Source: Leucocoprinus leucothites (lineage: Eukaryota > Basidiomycota > Agaricomycetes > Agaricales > Agaricaceae). From it: a stretch of DNA of 64,000 nucleotides. Below the pieces are notes generated by a model. The model was not told the DNA's origin. It ran no database searches and worked only from the letters and a program-made list of their open reading frames with translations. Every line of letters starts with the position of its first letter. Position 1 is the stretch's first letter. The DNA lies in the NCBI GenBank assembly GCA_013368445.1, contig JAACJO010000005.1, forward strand, positions 2,232,001 through 2,296,000. Direction: 5' to 3'. Shown here one piece after another: positions 25,820 to 36,934 of the stretch. Both the position numbers and the translations under genes were made by a program.

Positions 25820-26977
25820 ATGCGCACTTGGGCTGTCGTTGCTTCTGTTATTCTCCCCCTCGCTGTAGCTCAATCCAACGGCGACCTCGACCTTGGCGTA
25901 AAAGCGATTGAGGCGCACTTTAACCAGTCGCACATCGTTCCTGACTTGCTCTCGAGTTTCCAACCCCAGGCCCTCCTCGATATTAACTTTGGTGAGCATC
26001 TGAAGCTGGTCCAAGCATATGGCGCCATGCTCATCGTGTGGCAGGACAGGGAAATGTGCAACCTGGTCAAAAGTTCACAAAAGAGCGTGAGTGAGCTTCA
26101 GCCTTCAGTCAACGCATAATGAATACGTACGCAACGTTTCGGTTTCAGAGGTCGGCTCTGCGCCCACCTTGACAGTTCAAAGCACCAGCTCTCTCAGCGG
26201 GAATTATCTGCTGGCTATGATTGATGCCGATGTTCCCAATTCGAAGCCCTCCCAGGGCACCAACCGCCACTGGTTACTCCGTGGTGTCACTGTAGGCCAA
26301 GGTGGGCATTCTCGATTAAGCCGTACGACCTGAATTTCTCAACCTAATACGCTCCAGATTCCGTGGTCAGCAATACATCCGCTACGGTTACCACACGTTA
26401 CTGGGGCCCCTGGCCCCCTGCTGGTTCTGGACCTCATCGGTTGGCCCATACCCATCTCCCACACGGAATCCTCCTTACTTGTTTTCCCTAGATATGTCAT
26501 TATGCTTTATTCACAGCCTGACAGCTTCGCCCCTCCCAGTGATTTTGCAGGGACTGATATGCCTGTCGCGCCCATGGACTGGAATGCATATGTCACGGTA
26601 CGGCAGCAGTCTTTCCCTGAAGTCGTACTGTTGGTTAATGACACTGTTTTCCATATCTCAGAACTCCCATCTTGGTAACCTCATTGCTGTGAGTGATACG
26701 AGTCTCAAAATTCAGCGTTGTGGCAAGTCGCGAGCTTATTCTTGATTAGGCCAACTACATTCAAGTCGAGGAAGGGACCACGAGCGCATCGATCTTTTCC
26801 ACTGCGCCAGTTGTTACCTCCACTTTGGCCGCTTCTGCAACTGGTTCAAACTCTGCTTCTCCCAGCTCCTCCGCTAATTCCTCCAATAATAACGAAAACA
26901 ATGGAGCCAGCGCTATGAGCCTAAGTGCTCCTCTTGTTTGGGGTTTGACCTCCCTGGCTGCCCTCTTGTTAGTTTAA
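25820..26977 (+). CDS. Secreted, probably GPI-anchored phosphatidylethanolamine-binding protein
   Basis: PEBP/Raf-kinase-inhibitor fold. The N-terminus MRTWAVVASVILPLAVAQS is a clear signal peptide. PEBP motifs follow: LLAMIDADVPNSKPSQGTNR with the ligand-site DxDxP, HWLLRGV, and GPHRYVIMLYSQP matching the GxHRY motif. The C-terminus changes to a Ser/Thr/Ala/Asn-rich stalk (about 26780-26910) and ends in a hydrophobic tail (LSAPLVWGLTSLAALLLV), stop at 26975-26977, which is the pattern of a GPI-anchor signal. The intron between about 25992 and 26149 is long for this window and its borders are uncertain; the others are short. Cytosolic PEBPs lack both end signals, so this is the extracellular fungal type of unknown ligand. 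Confidence 0.85.
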
Positions 26978-27119
26978 TTATGGTCATTGTACACGCCGTT
27001 CATTCATATCACCCGGCCCCTTCACTCTGGGACTATACCTTTTTGTCTATTAATGGCACATGAAATAGAACATTTATTCCATCGTATTTTTTGCCATCTT
27101 CATCTAGGCATACGGTCGA

Positions 27120-28590
27120 TTATTTACTGTCAACCCTTACCACGTCCAGTCCTTGTACCCTAACATCGACTTCACCCAATAACTTTGTAGTAAACCCAAA
27201 TAACTCGTCCTGCTTGCTTTTGTCCAATGCAGCTTTACTTTGCTCCTCGGCCACGTTAGGCGGCACGATATACGCTCCATGATCGATGTTGGGGTCATCT
27301 CGGGGTGCGCATGCTGCAAAAACAGATGTAAAAGCCCCACGCTCCTGTGGGTGCATGAATTTACCCAACAGCCATATCCAGAGTGAGGAGAATGGCAGTG
27401 TCTGGAGGTTACGAACCGCACCGTCCTGAAAGAATATGTGAGTGTGAAACGATATGATAAGGTCTTGGAAGCCGAACGCTCAAAATGGCACCAGGTTGTA
27501 CGACCAAGAGCAGAATCTTCGAACCGCTTGATGTCAGACGTCGTGCGAGATGGTTCGTCCATAGATGAACGGCCATTTTAGAGTATTCTTTGAAATTGTC
27601 AGGGCCATATGGAAGAACAAGGGAGGCGGCCATACTATATCGTGACAGCGGTGGGAGCAGTGTAAAGCGGAATTTGTGATTCCATGCCTCCTTCGAGTTG
27701 AATGAGAGATGGGTAACATCTTCGTGTCCAGCAGACCCAACCTGTAAAGTATGTATCGCAGTGTATGAGTAGGAAACTATCACGCTCGCAGCAGGTTGAC
27801 TTACGTTGACAATGCGAACATCATTTCCGTCGGCTGAAGTTTTCTCTAGCAGAGGAAGGAGGGTTTGTGTAAACACGAAAGGTCCCAGGTAACTGCCAGG
27901 CAGATCCGTAATTTGGTGTGAACACTCAGTGTCAAAAACTTGAACACGAGAGCCTCACTTGATGGCCATACTATCCTGTACCCCGTCTTGGTTCAATTGC
28001 GGGTTACCTCCGTCTGATATCCTGAATGAGAGTAGAAGTCATTACGGATACCTTGACAAAGCATGCAGCGAAAGGGTTATTCACTGACAATGCTGCATTG
28101 TTAACTTTGGAGATACGATAAATATAAGGCTAGGACACTAGGCTATCAAATGACATACTCAGTAGGTCCAGTTTCGACTCCCTTTCCATAAACTTCTCTG
28201 CAGACGCTTTCGCTGTCCTCGGGTCTTTCAGGTCGAGCTCATGCCAAATGACTTCGCCAAGGCCAGGTTCACGGCCTGCTTCCTCGACACGTTCAAGTGC
28301 TGCTTTTGTTAGATCCTCATCAGGGACAGCCATATATACCTTCTCTCTTATCATTACACGAGTCTAAAGGAGAATACGAAGGACCAAACCTTAGCTCCCA
28401 TCCTCAAAAGATGTTGAAGGCTAGCAAAACCTATGCCGCTACTGCAAGTAAACAAATCATGAGCTTTTGTAGTGCTATTCTGTCTCTTGGATATTCACCT
28501 TGATCCTGTGACAATAGCAATTTTCCCCCTCATGTCAGGAAGGTCCTTGACTGGGTCGAAAGTCGAGGATGGTGCCGCGTAGCCTCCCAT
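27120..28590 (-). CDS. Short-chain dehydrogenase/reductase, retinol-dehydrogenase-like
   Basis: NAD(P)-dependent SDR with a Rossmann fold. The start MGGYAAPSSTFDPVKDLPDMRG leads into GKIAIVTGSSSGIG; the TGxxxGIG cofactor motif is split by an intron near 28500. WHELDLKDPRTAKAS and LDLLINNAAL, also split by an intron, give the D and NNAG-type motifs. NVGSAGHE is the Ser-motif region. The catalytic region reads PDNFKEYSKMAVHLW, where YxxxK is expected: the Tyr and Lys are only two residues apart, as if two codons were lost, so catalytic activity is uncertain. The rest of the C-terminus is intact (PGAI; GKFMHPQERGAFTSVFAACAP), with stop at 27120-27122. About six introns. Convergent with the PEBP gene. 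Confidence 0.83.
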
Positions 28591-30013
28591 TTTGAGTAGC
28601 CAAATCCAAGTGCACGCGGAGAGTGAATGAGAGAGTATTCAAGTAGGAATAGAACGGCGATAGAAGAAAGTTATGAAGGAAAAGGGCTGTTACCCTTCCT
28701 GCGGCTGAGATACATACTGAAGACCGGTGTCGCCGAAGCCTGGATGTTGAATGAATTTGTTGATATCAATGATTGATGTATCGTATTGATGTGCTACAAT
28801 TACGATAAGTAATGATGAGATGGAGAGTCAGCTAGAAACCCGAATGAGGTTGATTCAGAATTCAAAGAGGCCCGTTCCTCTGCAGTTTTCTTTGTATCTG
28901 ACTGGGAGGTTCTTCGTAGAAGGAATGATGAATAAATGTGACCTGGCCTGAAACGAGGCTAACCTAATTTTAGTGGCAAAGAAGGTGAGTGACTCTAGCC
29001 TTGGAAATAAAGGTGGGAAATAGACTCCACTGCAATTGAGTCCACTGATAGAGAGCATTTCAGTGCCCAGACAACAAAAGGAACTTCTCGAGCTTCATAA
29101 GCCGGTCAGTGCATTACTTATCATGCGTGATTACAGTCACTCGTCCTGCGGACGGTTTTGAGTATTGCCCTTATAAGTTGCCAGTAACGACCAGTGGCCT
29201 CAGGTAGTGGCGTTGAGTATCGATGCCCGGGAACTAAAACAAGCTCACCGTTTGGACGCTGGGCTGGTTAATCGGGATTCTCCGATTTCTCTTAGTCACT
29301 CACCCCTCGAGTTCAACACATTAGCTCAGATATGAGCAAACCTGTCACCCGGACCTTGGAACAGGATGACGCGTACTTCGCGGCAACGTCGCTGCTCTCA
29401 AATATTTTCTATCAAGGCCTACAGTCAACGTTTCAACACTCTTTCCGGCCCAAAAGAGCTTTTGCATTCTTACTCATCCAATCGTTTTCCAAGTTGCTGC
29501 AATTGCAATATCTCTCGTCAGTTGATCATTACACCGTCTTTCGGCACACCCGTGCATGCAGTGTTCCCAAGATTTCTCATCAACTTTAGAAACTGACCCG
29601 ATTCGCTTTCTAAAATTGTGCTGTCCACAACTGCATACTCGTCGTGACAATCTGGCACAAACTGAGTCAGAGCTGTGTTTATGTACAGTTGCGTCTCTGT
29701 ACAAGGACTTATACTCTCCTCCCGAGTTCGATTCACGACAACGACTGCCACCAACAATCAAATTTGCCACTGCAATCCATTCCCGTGGTTTGGTAAGGGT
29801 GTGGTATCGAACCACACCCGCATTGGACTGTCCCACTCCCGAGCTGTTTTCTCAATTCATCATAAATAGTTTAGATCAGGGTTGAATGAATCTATGGGCT
29901 GAATTTGCTGTCATGCAGCATTTCCGAATGCACAGGAACCCTAGGCTGAACCTGGGCGAGCTCCTTTTAAAGGGCGATCCTTACCAGACTCAAGTAATAT
30001 CCCTCCCGTCCTC
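28591..30013. other. Divergent intergenic region, no confident gene
   Basis: About 1.4 kb between the SDR start and the DUF6534 gene start. An ATG-initiated open frame at 29332-29589 (85 codons, MSKPVTRTLEQDDAYF...) and overlapping frames on both strands up to 29885 show no recognisable family and no convincing splice continuation. AT content is moderate. Probably promoter and leader sequence of the two flanking genes, but a small lineage-specific gene cannot be excluded. Confidence 0.4.
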
Positions 30014-32173
30014 ATGTCCGCAAGTCCTACAATTCCTGCAGCGCCCGCTGGCTTAACAAATCTCCCTGGTGCCGCACCAAATGGCCCTGTGCCAGTCCCA
30101 GGCGTCGCGTTTCCTAGCTTTGACGGTACCTTGGGTGCACTGTTCGTTGGGTCAAGCTTGGCTATGTTGTATGTGACTTTCTTTCTCGTTGTCAAAGGGC
30201 TGGGTCGAAGATCTTGTCACAGATTATACGGCACTATCTGCCTACAAATGTTCATATACATTACCGGCCAGCGTGGTCGCGACGATCGATCTTGGTTAAG
30301 GTTCCTCATTATTTTCCTCTTGTAAGCTATGGTTCTCTTTTTGGTTTTACCGGTGAGACTGACATCCCACCGCCAGTGTAAGTGTCTCCTACAAGTTGAC
30401 CAGCCAAATATTTGCGCTGGAGATTACCCGAGTTATTAATGTAGCTTGTACACAGCTGATAGATACGGTACACCAAGCAATGTTGACGGCGGGCATGTAT
30501 CGTTTCCTGATCACGGATTTCATGAACCCTTTTGCTCTACCCTCTGGTGGTCCTGGGAGCGGTGAAGTGTATGCAACTCATTATTGATCCATAATTGATG
30601 CTGAAGACAAACATCTTCTAGGTTTATATATGTAAAAGAATCCCTTCCAGTGATTATTAAATGGCTAACTCATTCCGGCCCATTTGTTCTAGGCACAGTC
30701 AATCAGTGGTGTGGGTGTTTATCGATCTCGTCAGCTCCCTTGGACGTACTAAATAACCGATAATCTCAAGGCATGCGCTGTTTTGCTATGTCAGATGTAA
30801 GCATCTATCCATTTACGAAAATATCACGTTGACACTTTATATTTTTGTCAGATTCTTCTCTTGGCGTATCTGGACATTGTCGAGTGCTTCTATGGAATTT
30901 CCTCCAAGGGCGACCATATCTATCCTTACGGTGACTATTTACGCCTTCACATGGGTCATTATGATACTCATTCATCTCATCGAGCCCAGGTGTTGCTCGC
31001 CTTTTTCTCCTTTGGTGAGAGTTCTGCAGAAAATGCGAGAGTAAAGACTGAGGGAAATCTCATTGAAACACAGGAACCTCCATTGGTGCGGCTATCGATA
31101 TCCTCTTTCAATAAATTCGAAATAATTGATTTCTGGCAGACCTGGCAGTTACAGGCTTCAATCATCGCCTTCTGCAAGTGAATACACCTGACTTCATTGT
31201 ACGTGGCGTCCAGCTTCAGTATGGTTAGCGTACGAACCTAAAGCTCGCGTCTTGTTTCGCCTTGTCAAGCTTGCATACAAACTTTCTGCGTCAAGTCGAA
31301 TCGTATTCGATGTGTTTGTCTCATTCGCCTTGAGTGAGACCAGATACGAAAGTTTGCATTGTCACTATACTCACTGGCATCTTCTCTAGCGCTCAGTCTC
31401 TATCGCTCAAGGTCGGGTGTCGGAAGGTCAGTTCCGTTTCTTCGGGTCAACAGAACCCAATGTACTGGCTGACACCACGGAACAGGACCGATCATATTAT
31501 CAAACTTCTCATCCTGTTCACGGTTAACACAAACTTACTCACTACGTACTTGGTCTCGTCCGAATTATCAGCGGCGACTTATACTAATACGTGGTTACAA
31601 TAGCATTTTGTCTATCGCTGAACTGGCGACGGTGAGCCGCATTTTTTTTTCTTATAAACCGTCGCTAAATTATCACCTTTCTTTTAGTTTTTGGCTCTAC
31701 CTAGCGCTACAATATATGGAGGAATTGGCTTCCTGGGTCCTAAAAGTGAGTCGTCGAACGATCCCATGGTTATCATCCTCATTGATAAATATTCTGGTGA
31801 AATCCAGCCTACTTCAATACTGTACTCGCATCGTAAGTTATTGCCAGGTTCATGGTCGGTTAGAGTTTCAACGAATCGCTGTAGATTGAATGCACGGGAT
31901 TACATGCAGAACAAGCTCACCAACGAGAATCTCTTTTCTAACTCACAAGTTCCTGACAGTTCAACGGGTGAAGGCTCAGGTCCATTCTCGCTCAAAGGCT
32001 TCAAACACAAGGGAGACCCCGTGAGTTTTTGGAATCAGACCATGACAATAGAACAGTTAAAACTAATCTAACTCCAGGTAGCAGATGAGGCTTTGACTTT
32101 CATGGCGGCGCAAAGGTCAGAAGGCGTCCCAGAAGAGTCTTATGAGATGAGCATCAGCAGGGAACGCGAGTGA
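30014..32173 (+). CDS. DUF6534-family integral membrane protein
   Basis: Multi-pass membrane protein of a family expanded in Agaricomycetes, function unknown. The N-terminus is Pro/Ala/Gly-rich (MSASPTIPAAPAGLTNLPGA), followed by the first membrane segment with the family pattern TLGALFVGSSLAML. After an intron comes YGTICLQMFIYI, then DDRSWLRFLIIFLL and, after a longer intron, LIDTVHQAMLTAGMYRFLITDFMNPFAL. The remaining segments are in short exons to about 31740. The hydrophilic C-terminal tail ends ADEALTFMAAQR...SYEMSISRERE, with TGA at 32171-32173. The middle exons (30600-31700) are difficult to place by eye. Convergent with the splicing factor gene. Confidence 0.75.
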
Positions 32174-32450
32174 TAGCAGGAGAAAGAAGCTATCTGATTG
32201 GCCACGCAACAGCTTTGAGGAGGGTTTGGTAGTCATGACATATATATTATATATACACCCTGAGGAGGGATAAATATGACTTTTTGGAGAACATTCAAGT
32301 TCTTAGGTGTACAAATCCCTAAATTCATGACATGGCGAAATCCGAAACCCATATATTAAAATGTAAAGGCGATATTCAAAGCTGTGTATGCAAGACAGAG
32401 ACAAAAATCTGAACCAAGAAATAAATGATGTACCATATATCCAGAATACT

Positions 32451-35374
32451 TCAGCTTCCATAGCGTTCGCGAGCCTGATATGAATAGTATGGTTGAGAAC
32501 GTCGTTTTGAACTGACAAGTTCGAAGGTGCGTCTCCGTATTCTCGGTTGCTACTTACCGCTTCCTGTGCTTGCTGTACGTATCCAGAGTAACCCTCGGCA
32601 AACTTGCCTATTTCTCTTGCCTTGGCTGCTCCAAGGCCAACGCCCTGGGCGTACATCGCAGTAACGCTACCAAGTGGTAAAAAAGGGTGTCAAAGACCAT
32701 GATCTCGGGTGTCGGCTTACATAGGATCCGTCCGCCCATCTTCTTCTGTTCCAAGCCCTGAGCCCTCCTTCCAGCCCATCATTTTAAGTAGTTTGTTGCC
32801 AACGTTATTGGAGTCTTCGCCGGGATTCAGCGTAGGAGCCGGTGGAGGAGTTGGGGGACGTGGTGGAGGTCCTTCCGATTGACGCTTTTTGCTTGGTTTA
32901 TTAGCACCACCTTCAGGAACGGGCGCGTCTGGTTGATTGAAGAGAGTGCGTCGCTCTAGAGCACGGTCGCGGTATTTGGGCTGTTCGGTAGCCTTTCTGG
33001 CCTGGACCTTTTGACGGGCCACCTCTCGTAGGTTGGTATCCTTGTAGTTTCTCTGTGCAATCCAAAGGCATACATAGAAGATCCAGAAATTTCCCGTAGA
33101 AAAAGAGAAAAGACAGAACAAAGGAAGACGTCAGCTTGCTTTGATTGAGGTGCAAAACAACACTGAGATTGCGAGCCTTATGCAAATCGGATTCTTTGTT
33201 ATGTCTTTTTAGTTGGTCCAGGACTTTGAACTGCCGAGCGCATAACAAGCACATCAGGGCATTAACGTCGGAAAATTCAAATTCGGTTTCGGGTGGAGGC
33301 GTAGACTGAGCGGGTGGATTGGATTCCGCCTTAGTCGATATAGTACTCGTTGAAACAGAGGTAGCCTGCATTTGTGAGAGGCACAATAAGAACCAGGGTG
33401 TTTCGTCGTCTGAGCAGATCCAAAGAAAAAGGTCACCAGAGTGGTTGCGCTCGGGATATTTTTGTCTTGAGAGAGCTCTTCTTGAACTTGGTTCCATTTA
33501 TTGATATTGGTGGCGATCTGGGGAGCCCAAGGTGAAAAACGAAATAAAAAATAAAAAAAATAATCAATGACAGGTTAGATTAAACCTTACCTTCTTGCTA
33601 GCGATCAAGGGTGCCACTTTCTTGACTTGATGGGCTGGAGAGTGTTAAGAAACGCAGAGGTAATTGAAGGAAGGACTCACCTTTGCTGGGATCGTGAACA
33701 GGCTCAGCATCATCTGGTAATTCGTTGTTGGAGCCATCATCCATGGACAACAAGGTTGGTTTCACGGGACCTGATCACAAGGTAAATTCAATAGAAGTTA
33801 AGGATCTCCCAAAAATAGAGGTACCGGTATTCAGCTTGATTGGGCCTTTGCTGAAGCTCAGCGTAACCGGTTTGTCTGAGACAGGAAGTGCGGAGGGGGC
33901 AGCCGGACCATCCTTGTTTGAACCTGAAAGCCAGTGAGAATAGAAGGGAACCGGGGATGAATGCCTATTACCTTTAAGCTTCTTCTTTTTCTCCTTGTCC
34001 TTGTCCTTGTCCTTATCTTTGGCAGCGGAAGAGGCGGACTGGGTTGCTTCATCTACCTCAAATTCAAGTACGGCCGCTGTTGAACTCTCATCCCAGTATC
34101 GAACCCATGTTCCTTCAACACCACCTAAACTCATGGACGAAGTGAGACATGCTTCATCTCGAGACAGGAAATCTGTGACGGGTTGAAAAGAGTAAGGATG
34201 TGCAAACGAGGCAGCAACTGGGCGGTCCGATATCCGGAACCCATTTGGGTGTATTTGCGGTGACATGGTCGCAGCAAGGACTGCAGAAGCGGACTGAACA
34301 CGAGTCAATAGCAAGCGCAGAGGGGAGTATCGGATAATTACCTGGACGTCAATGAACTCAACGAAGGCAAAGCCGAAGCTAGCCATGGTAACTTTGTCCT
34401 TGATCAAAACGATTCTTTTCATTCCTTTTGCACCTTGTTTGTTCGGACCCGAGGAATAGAGCATAGCTTGATAGATAGCCTGAGGACCAGATAGAGGGTC
34501 TAAACCTCGGAAGAGCAGGACAGGAGCTTGCGTATTTCCAATGTCGCGGGTGCCGTCATTTGCATTAGCACGATTGAAACGTCGGTCGCCATGGGATGCG
34601 CTTTGAGAGTAATCAATCTTGACTCGCCGGCCATTGTGCTGAGCACCCGTTTCAAGCGCCTTATAGAAAGCAGCAGATGCCGTAGCACCATGAGAAGCAG
34701 GCGGAGGGACTTGGATGAAGGGGAAAAGGGGGTCAACGAAGGCACGGGCGTGGTCCACACTAGTGAACTGCGCAAAGCCAAAGCCCTTGGATGAACCTTT
34801 GAAAATCCACGACGAACAGACGTCAATTTAAAGCGCATAAACAGAGGGTAATGTGCAAGTGCCTGATGTTCTGTCTCGGATAATTGTGACGGTTTCAATA
34901 CTGCACGACTGTGACGTGAGATACGCTTGAAGCTGAGAAGTTGTAAGCCGTAGCACAAGGAGGTGGCAATGATGAGAGACGAACGTCTGCTTCCGTGAAG
35001 TCTGGGTCTAGACCAAGGAAGATGACATGCGGGCTTGGTTCAGAGGGTATCAGACGTTTCTTGGTAAATCCACTACCTCCGCCTCGCGGGCGGTCATCCT
35101 GGCCATAGTCCTGATGCTCGTTCTTATGATAGTATCCGGCATTGCTTGATTCATCCTCATATCCATATGAAGAATCAAAGCCCTATCAATCACATTATGG
35201 GGACTGTAGAAGCCGAAGAATGCATTCAGTACGCACCCCGGTGTTGAATTTTCGCCTCTTTCCTTCTCCATAGTATTCGTCGTCTCGCCCACGAGGATTT
35301 CCTCGAGTATCCCCGCTCCAGGTGTTATCGTTCCAGGAATCCTTGCCTCTATCCCACTCGCGGTTGTAGGCCAT
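32451..35374 (-). CDS. RBM5/RBM10-like RNA-binding protein (RRM, zinc finger, G-patch)
   Basis: Predicted spliceosome-associated regulator. The start MAYNREWDRGKDSWNDNTW is followed by a charged, Arg/Gly/Asp-rich region. An RRM begins PHVIFLGLDPDFTEAD (about 35000) with sequence to VDPLFPFIQV. A second RRM-like unit reads VLLFRGLDPLSGPQAIYQAM with FGFAFVEFIDVQ. Then an aromatic, OCRE-like stretch near 34100 (WVRYWDESSTAAVLEF), a Lys/Asp repeat (33960-34030), a C2H2 zinc finger (CLLCARQFKVLDQLKRHNKESDLH), and a C-terminal G-patch (GNKLLKMMGWKEGSGLG, continuing GVGLGAAKAREIGKF). The last exon ends ARERYGS, stop 32451-32453. The order RRM-RRM-OCRE-ZnF-G-patch fits RBM5/10. Its start is 91 bases from the divergent complex I gene. 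Confidence 0.85.
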
Positions 35375-35465
35375 AGATGCCAGTGGAAGGGATGGTGGGG
35401 GTCAAGCGGAAAGGGTGATGTAAACACGGAACAAACAAACACCACCTTCTTCACTCTTCACCATC

Positions 35466-35905
35466 ATGGGACACGGTGGGTACATGTCCTCATGCTTGCC
35501 CTTTCACTGCTCACTATGTAGACTACAGGACCTGTTAAGGTATTCAATGCTGTTGTACACCCCCCAAGACGTTACTCATGTGTCTGTGTAGGAAGATCCC
35601 GCCATTGAGCGGTTCAACACATTCGTGAGTACCTCTATTCTGTTCTTGTACTCCCTACAGACTCCCTTCCAGCGCGAATCCGCATACATGAGATTTAAGT
35701 GGACACCGGGGGCCGCGCGCGCAGCGTTCATAGGTTTTATTGGGGTACCACTCGCGATCTACTATTTCGCGGACAAGTATCATGTTTGTGACCCGCTTAT
35801 TTCCGAGTTTGTATCGCTTGCTCATAACCTTTGTAGGTCCGGTGGGACTGGGTAGGAAAACGTCGAGGTCAATCTATAGATTCCACTGCAGTGCAGGCAG
35901 AGTAA
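35466..35905 (+). CDS. NADH:ubiquinone oxidoreductase B15 subunit (NDUFB4-like)
   Basis: Small accessory subunit of mitochondrial complex I with one membrane helix. Splicing five exons gives MGHGPVKEDPAIERFNTFTP, then FQRESAYMRFKWTPGAARAAF, a hydrophobic helix (IGFIGVPLAIYYFADKYH), and RWDWVGKRRGQSIDS, ending AVQAE at TAA 35903-35905. The pattern DPAIERF, YMRFK, one TM helix and WDWxGKRRG matches fungal B15 subunits. The first two exons are very short (about 10 bases each). It lies 91 bases from the divergent RBM5-like gene and 78 bases from the convergent COQ7 stop. About 81 residues, normal for the family. Confidence 0.8.
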
Positions 35906-35983
35906 CATACTGCTTTAACCACACGAGTTTCTCTGGTCTATCACACTTCCCATTAATGACCAAATGGCTGGAATATGATTTGT

Positions 35984-36765
35984 TCATATCCTTTTGCACA
36001 ATTCTATTGCGACTTTACAACCCGCGCCAATGACACTACTGAGGAATGCGTGCGCAGGTGCCCGCTGCGAGAAATTATCAACTGCAATATCCAAGTGCTC
36101 AAGTTCGTCATCCCGGAATTCTCTGATGACATCTCGGAGTAGCGGTACGCTCGGATGGTCCTCTGGCAGCGACTCCATCTCTTTAAGTTGACTACACAAT
36201 AAATGAATCATGAGATAACCGGACTGTAATAAGACTTACTCATCATAGTGTTCACCGATTACAGTTTCAACGGCCTCGGTGCAAGCCATTGCAGCTTCCC
36301 GACCCATGAGCGCGGTAACAGCACCCAAACCAAAGCCAGCCACCTTGGCCACATCTGTTAACAAGGTCGGTCTTACTCTGTGCTGCATCTGCAATTTGTT
36401 CATCACAGTCAGATGTTTCTTCTCTTGGTCCCACATTTCCTGTTCTCTTGTAAGCACATTGACGAACCTAACCAGCCTTAATTACTCACTTGAATAAGAG
36501 CTCCTGTCTTGGGATCCTGACCAAGGACAGCATGTTGACCCATGTATATCCAATTAGCAGCTACTTCACCAGCTTGGTCCACGCGGAGGGCAGCATCTAA
36601 TGCCGTTCGTTGTTCCTCCGTTATGTTCCTGGGCGTTGTTGAAATGGCTGGATTCTCGGCTTGCTTTGGATCCGTATAGACAGATGAAGCTAATGGCCTT
36701 GCATTTGTGGAAATTCTACGAATTTGGGCGAAGTGAAAGGCCTTGACTACATTGCGGGTTAGCAT
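35984..36765 (-). CDS. COQ7: 5-demethoxyubiquinone hydroxylase COQ7
   Basis: Di-iron monooxygenase of ubiquinone biosynthesis in the mitochondrial matrix. The start [21 protein letters not shown] is an Arg-rich presequence; an upstream in-frame ATG at 36807 is also possible. The iron-ligand motifs are in order: [39 protein letters not shown], and [12 protein letters not shown]. The last exon ends [14 protein letters not shown] with stop at 35984-35986. Two introns, at about 36237 and 36470. It acts in the same respiratory pathway as the neighbouring complex I subunit, with which it converges 78 bases apart. Confidence 0.93.
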
Positions 36766-36934
36766 TCCTACCCGTAAGGCGAACGTCAAATTGTGACACT
36801 GATTCATTTGGAAGGGCAGACGCTCGCGCGATCACGTGGAAAGATTGATGAACAGAGATGGTGATTCCTTGAAAGAAGATGCAGGGCTTTGAGCTTGCTT
36901 GACGACCACCACCATCTCTTTCACTTACTCCAGC

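Noticed and set aside
29332..29885. Possible small genes on both strands
   Set aside because: The frames overlap on both strands, carry no recognised motif, and no intron with good borders extends them.
32236..32260. tatatattatatatacac tract as a promoter
   Set aside because: It lies between two convergent gene ends, so a promoter role is unlikely; more likely a 3' end or simple AT-rich sequence.
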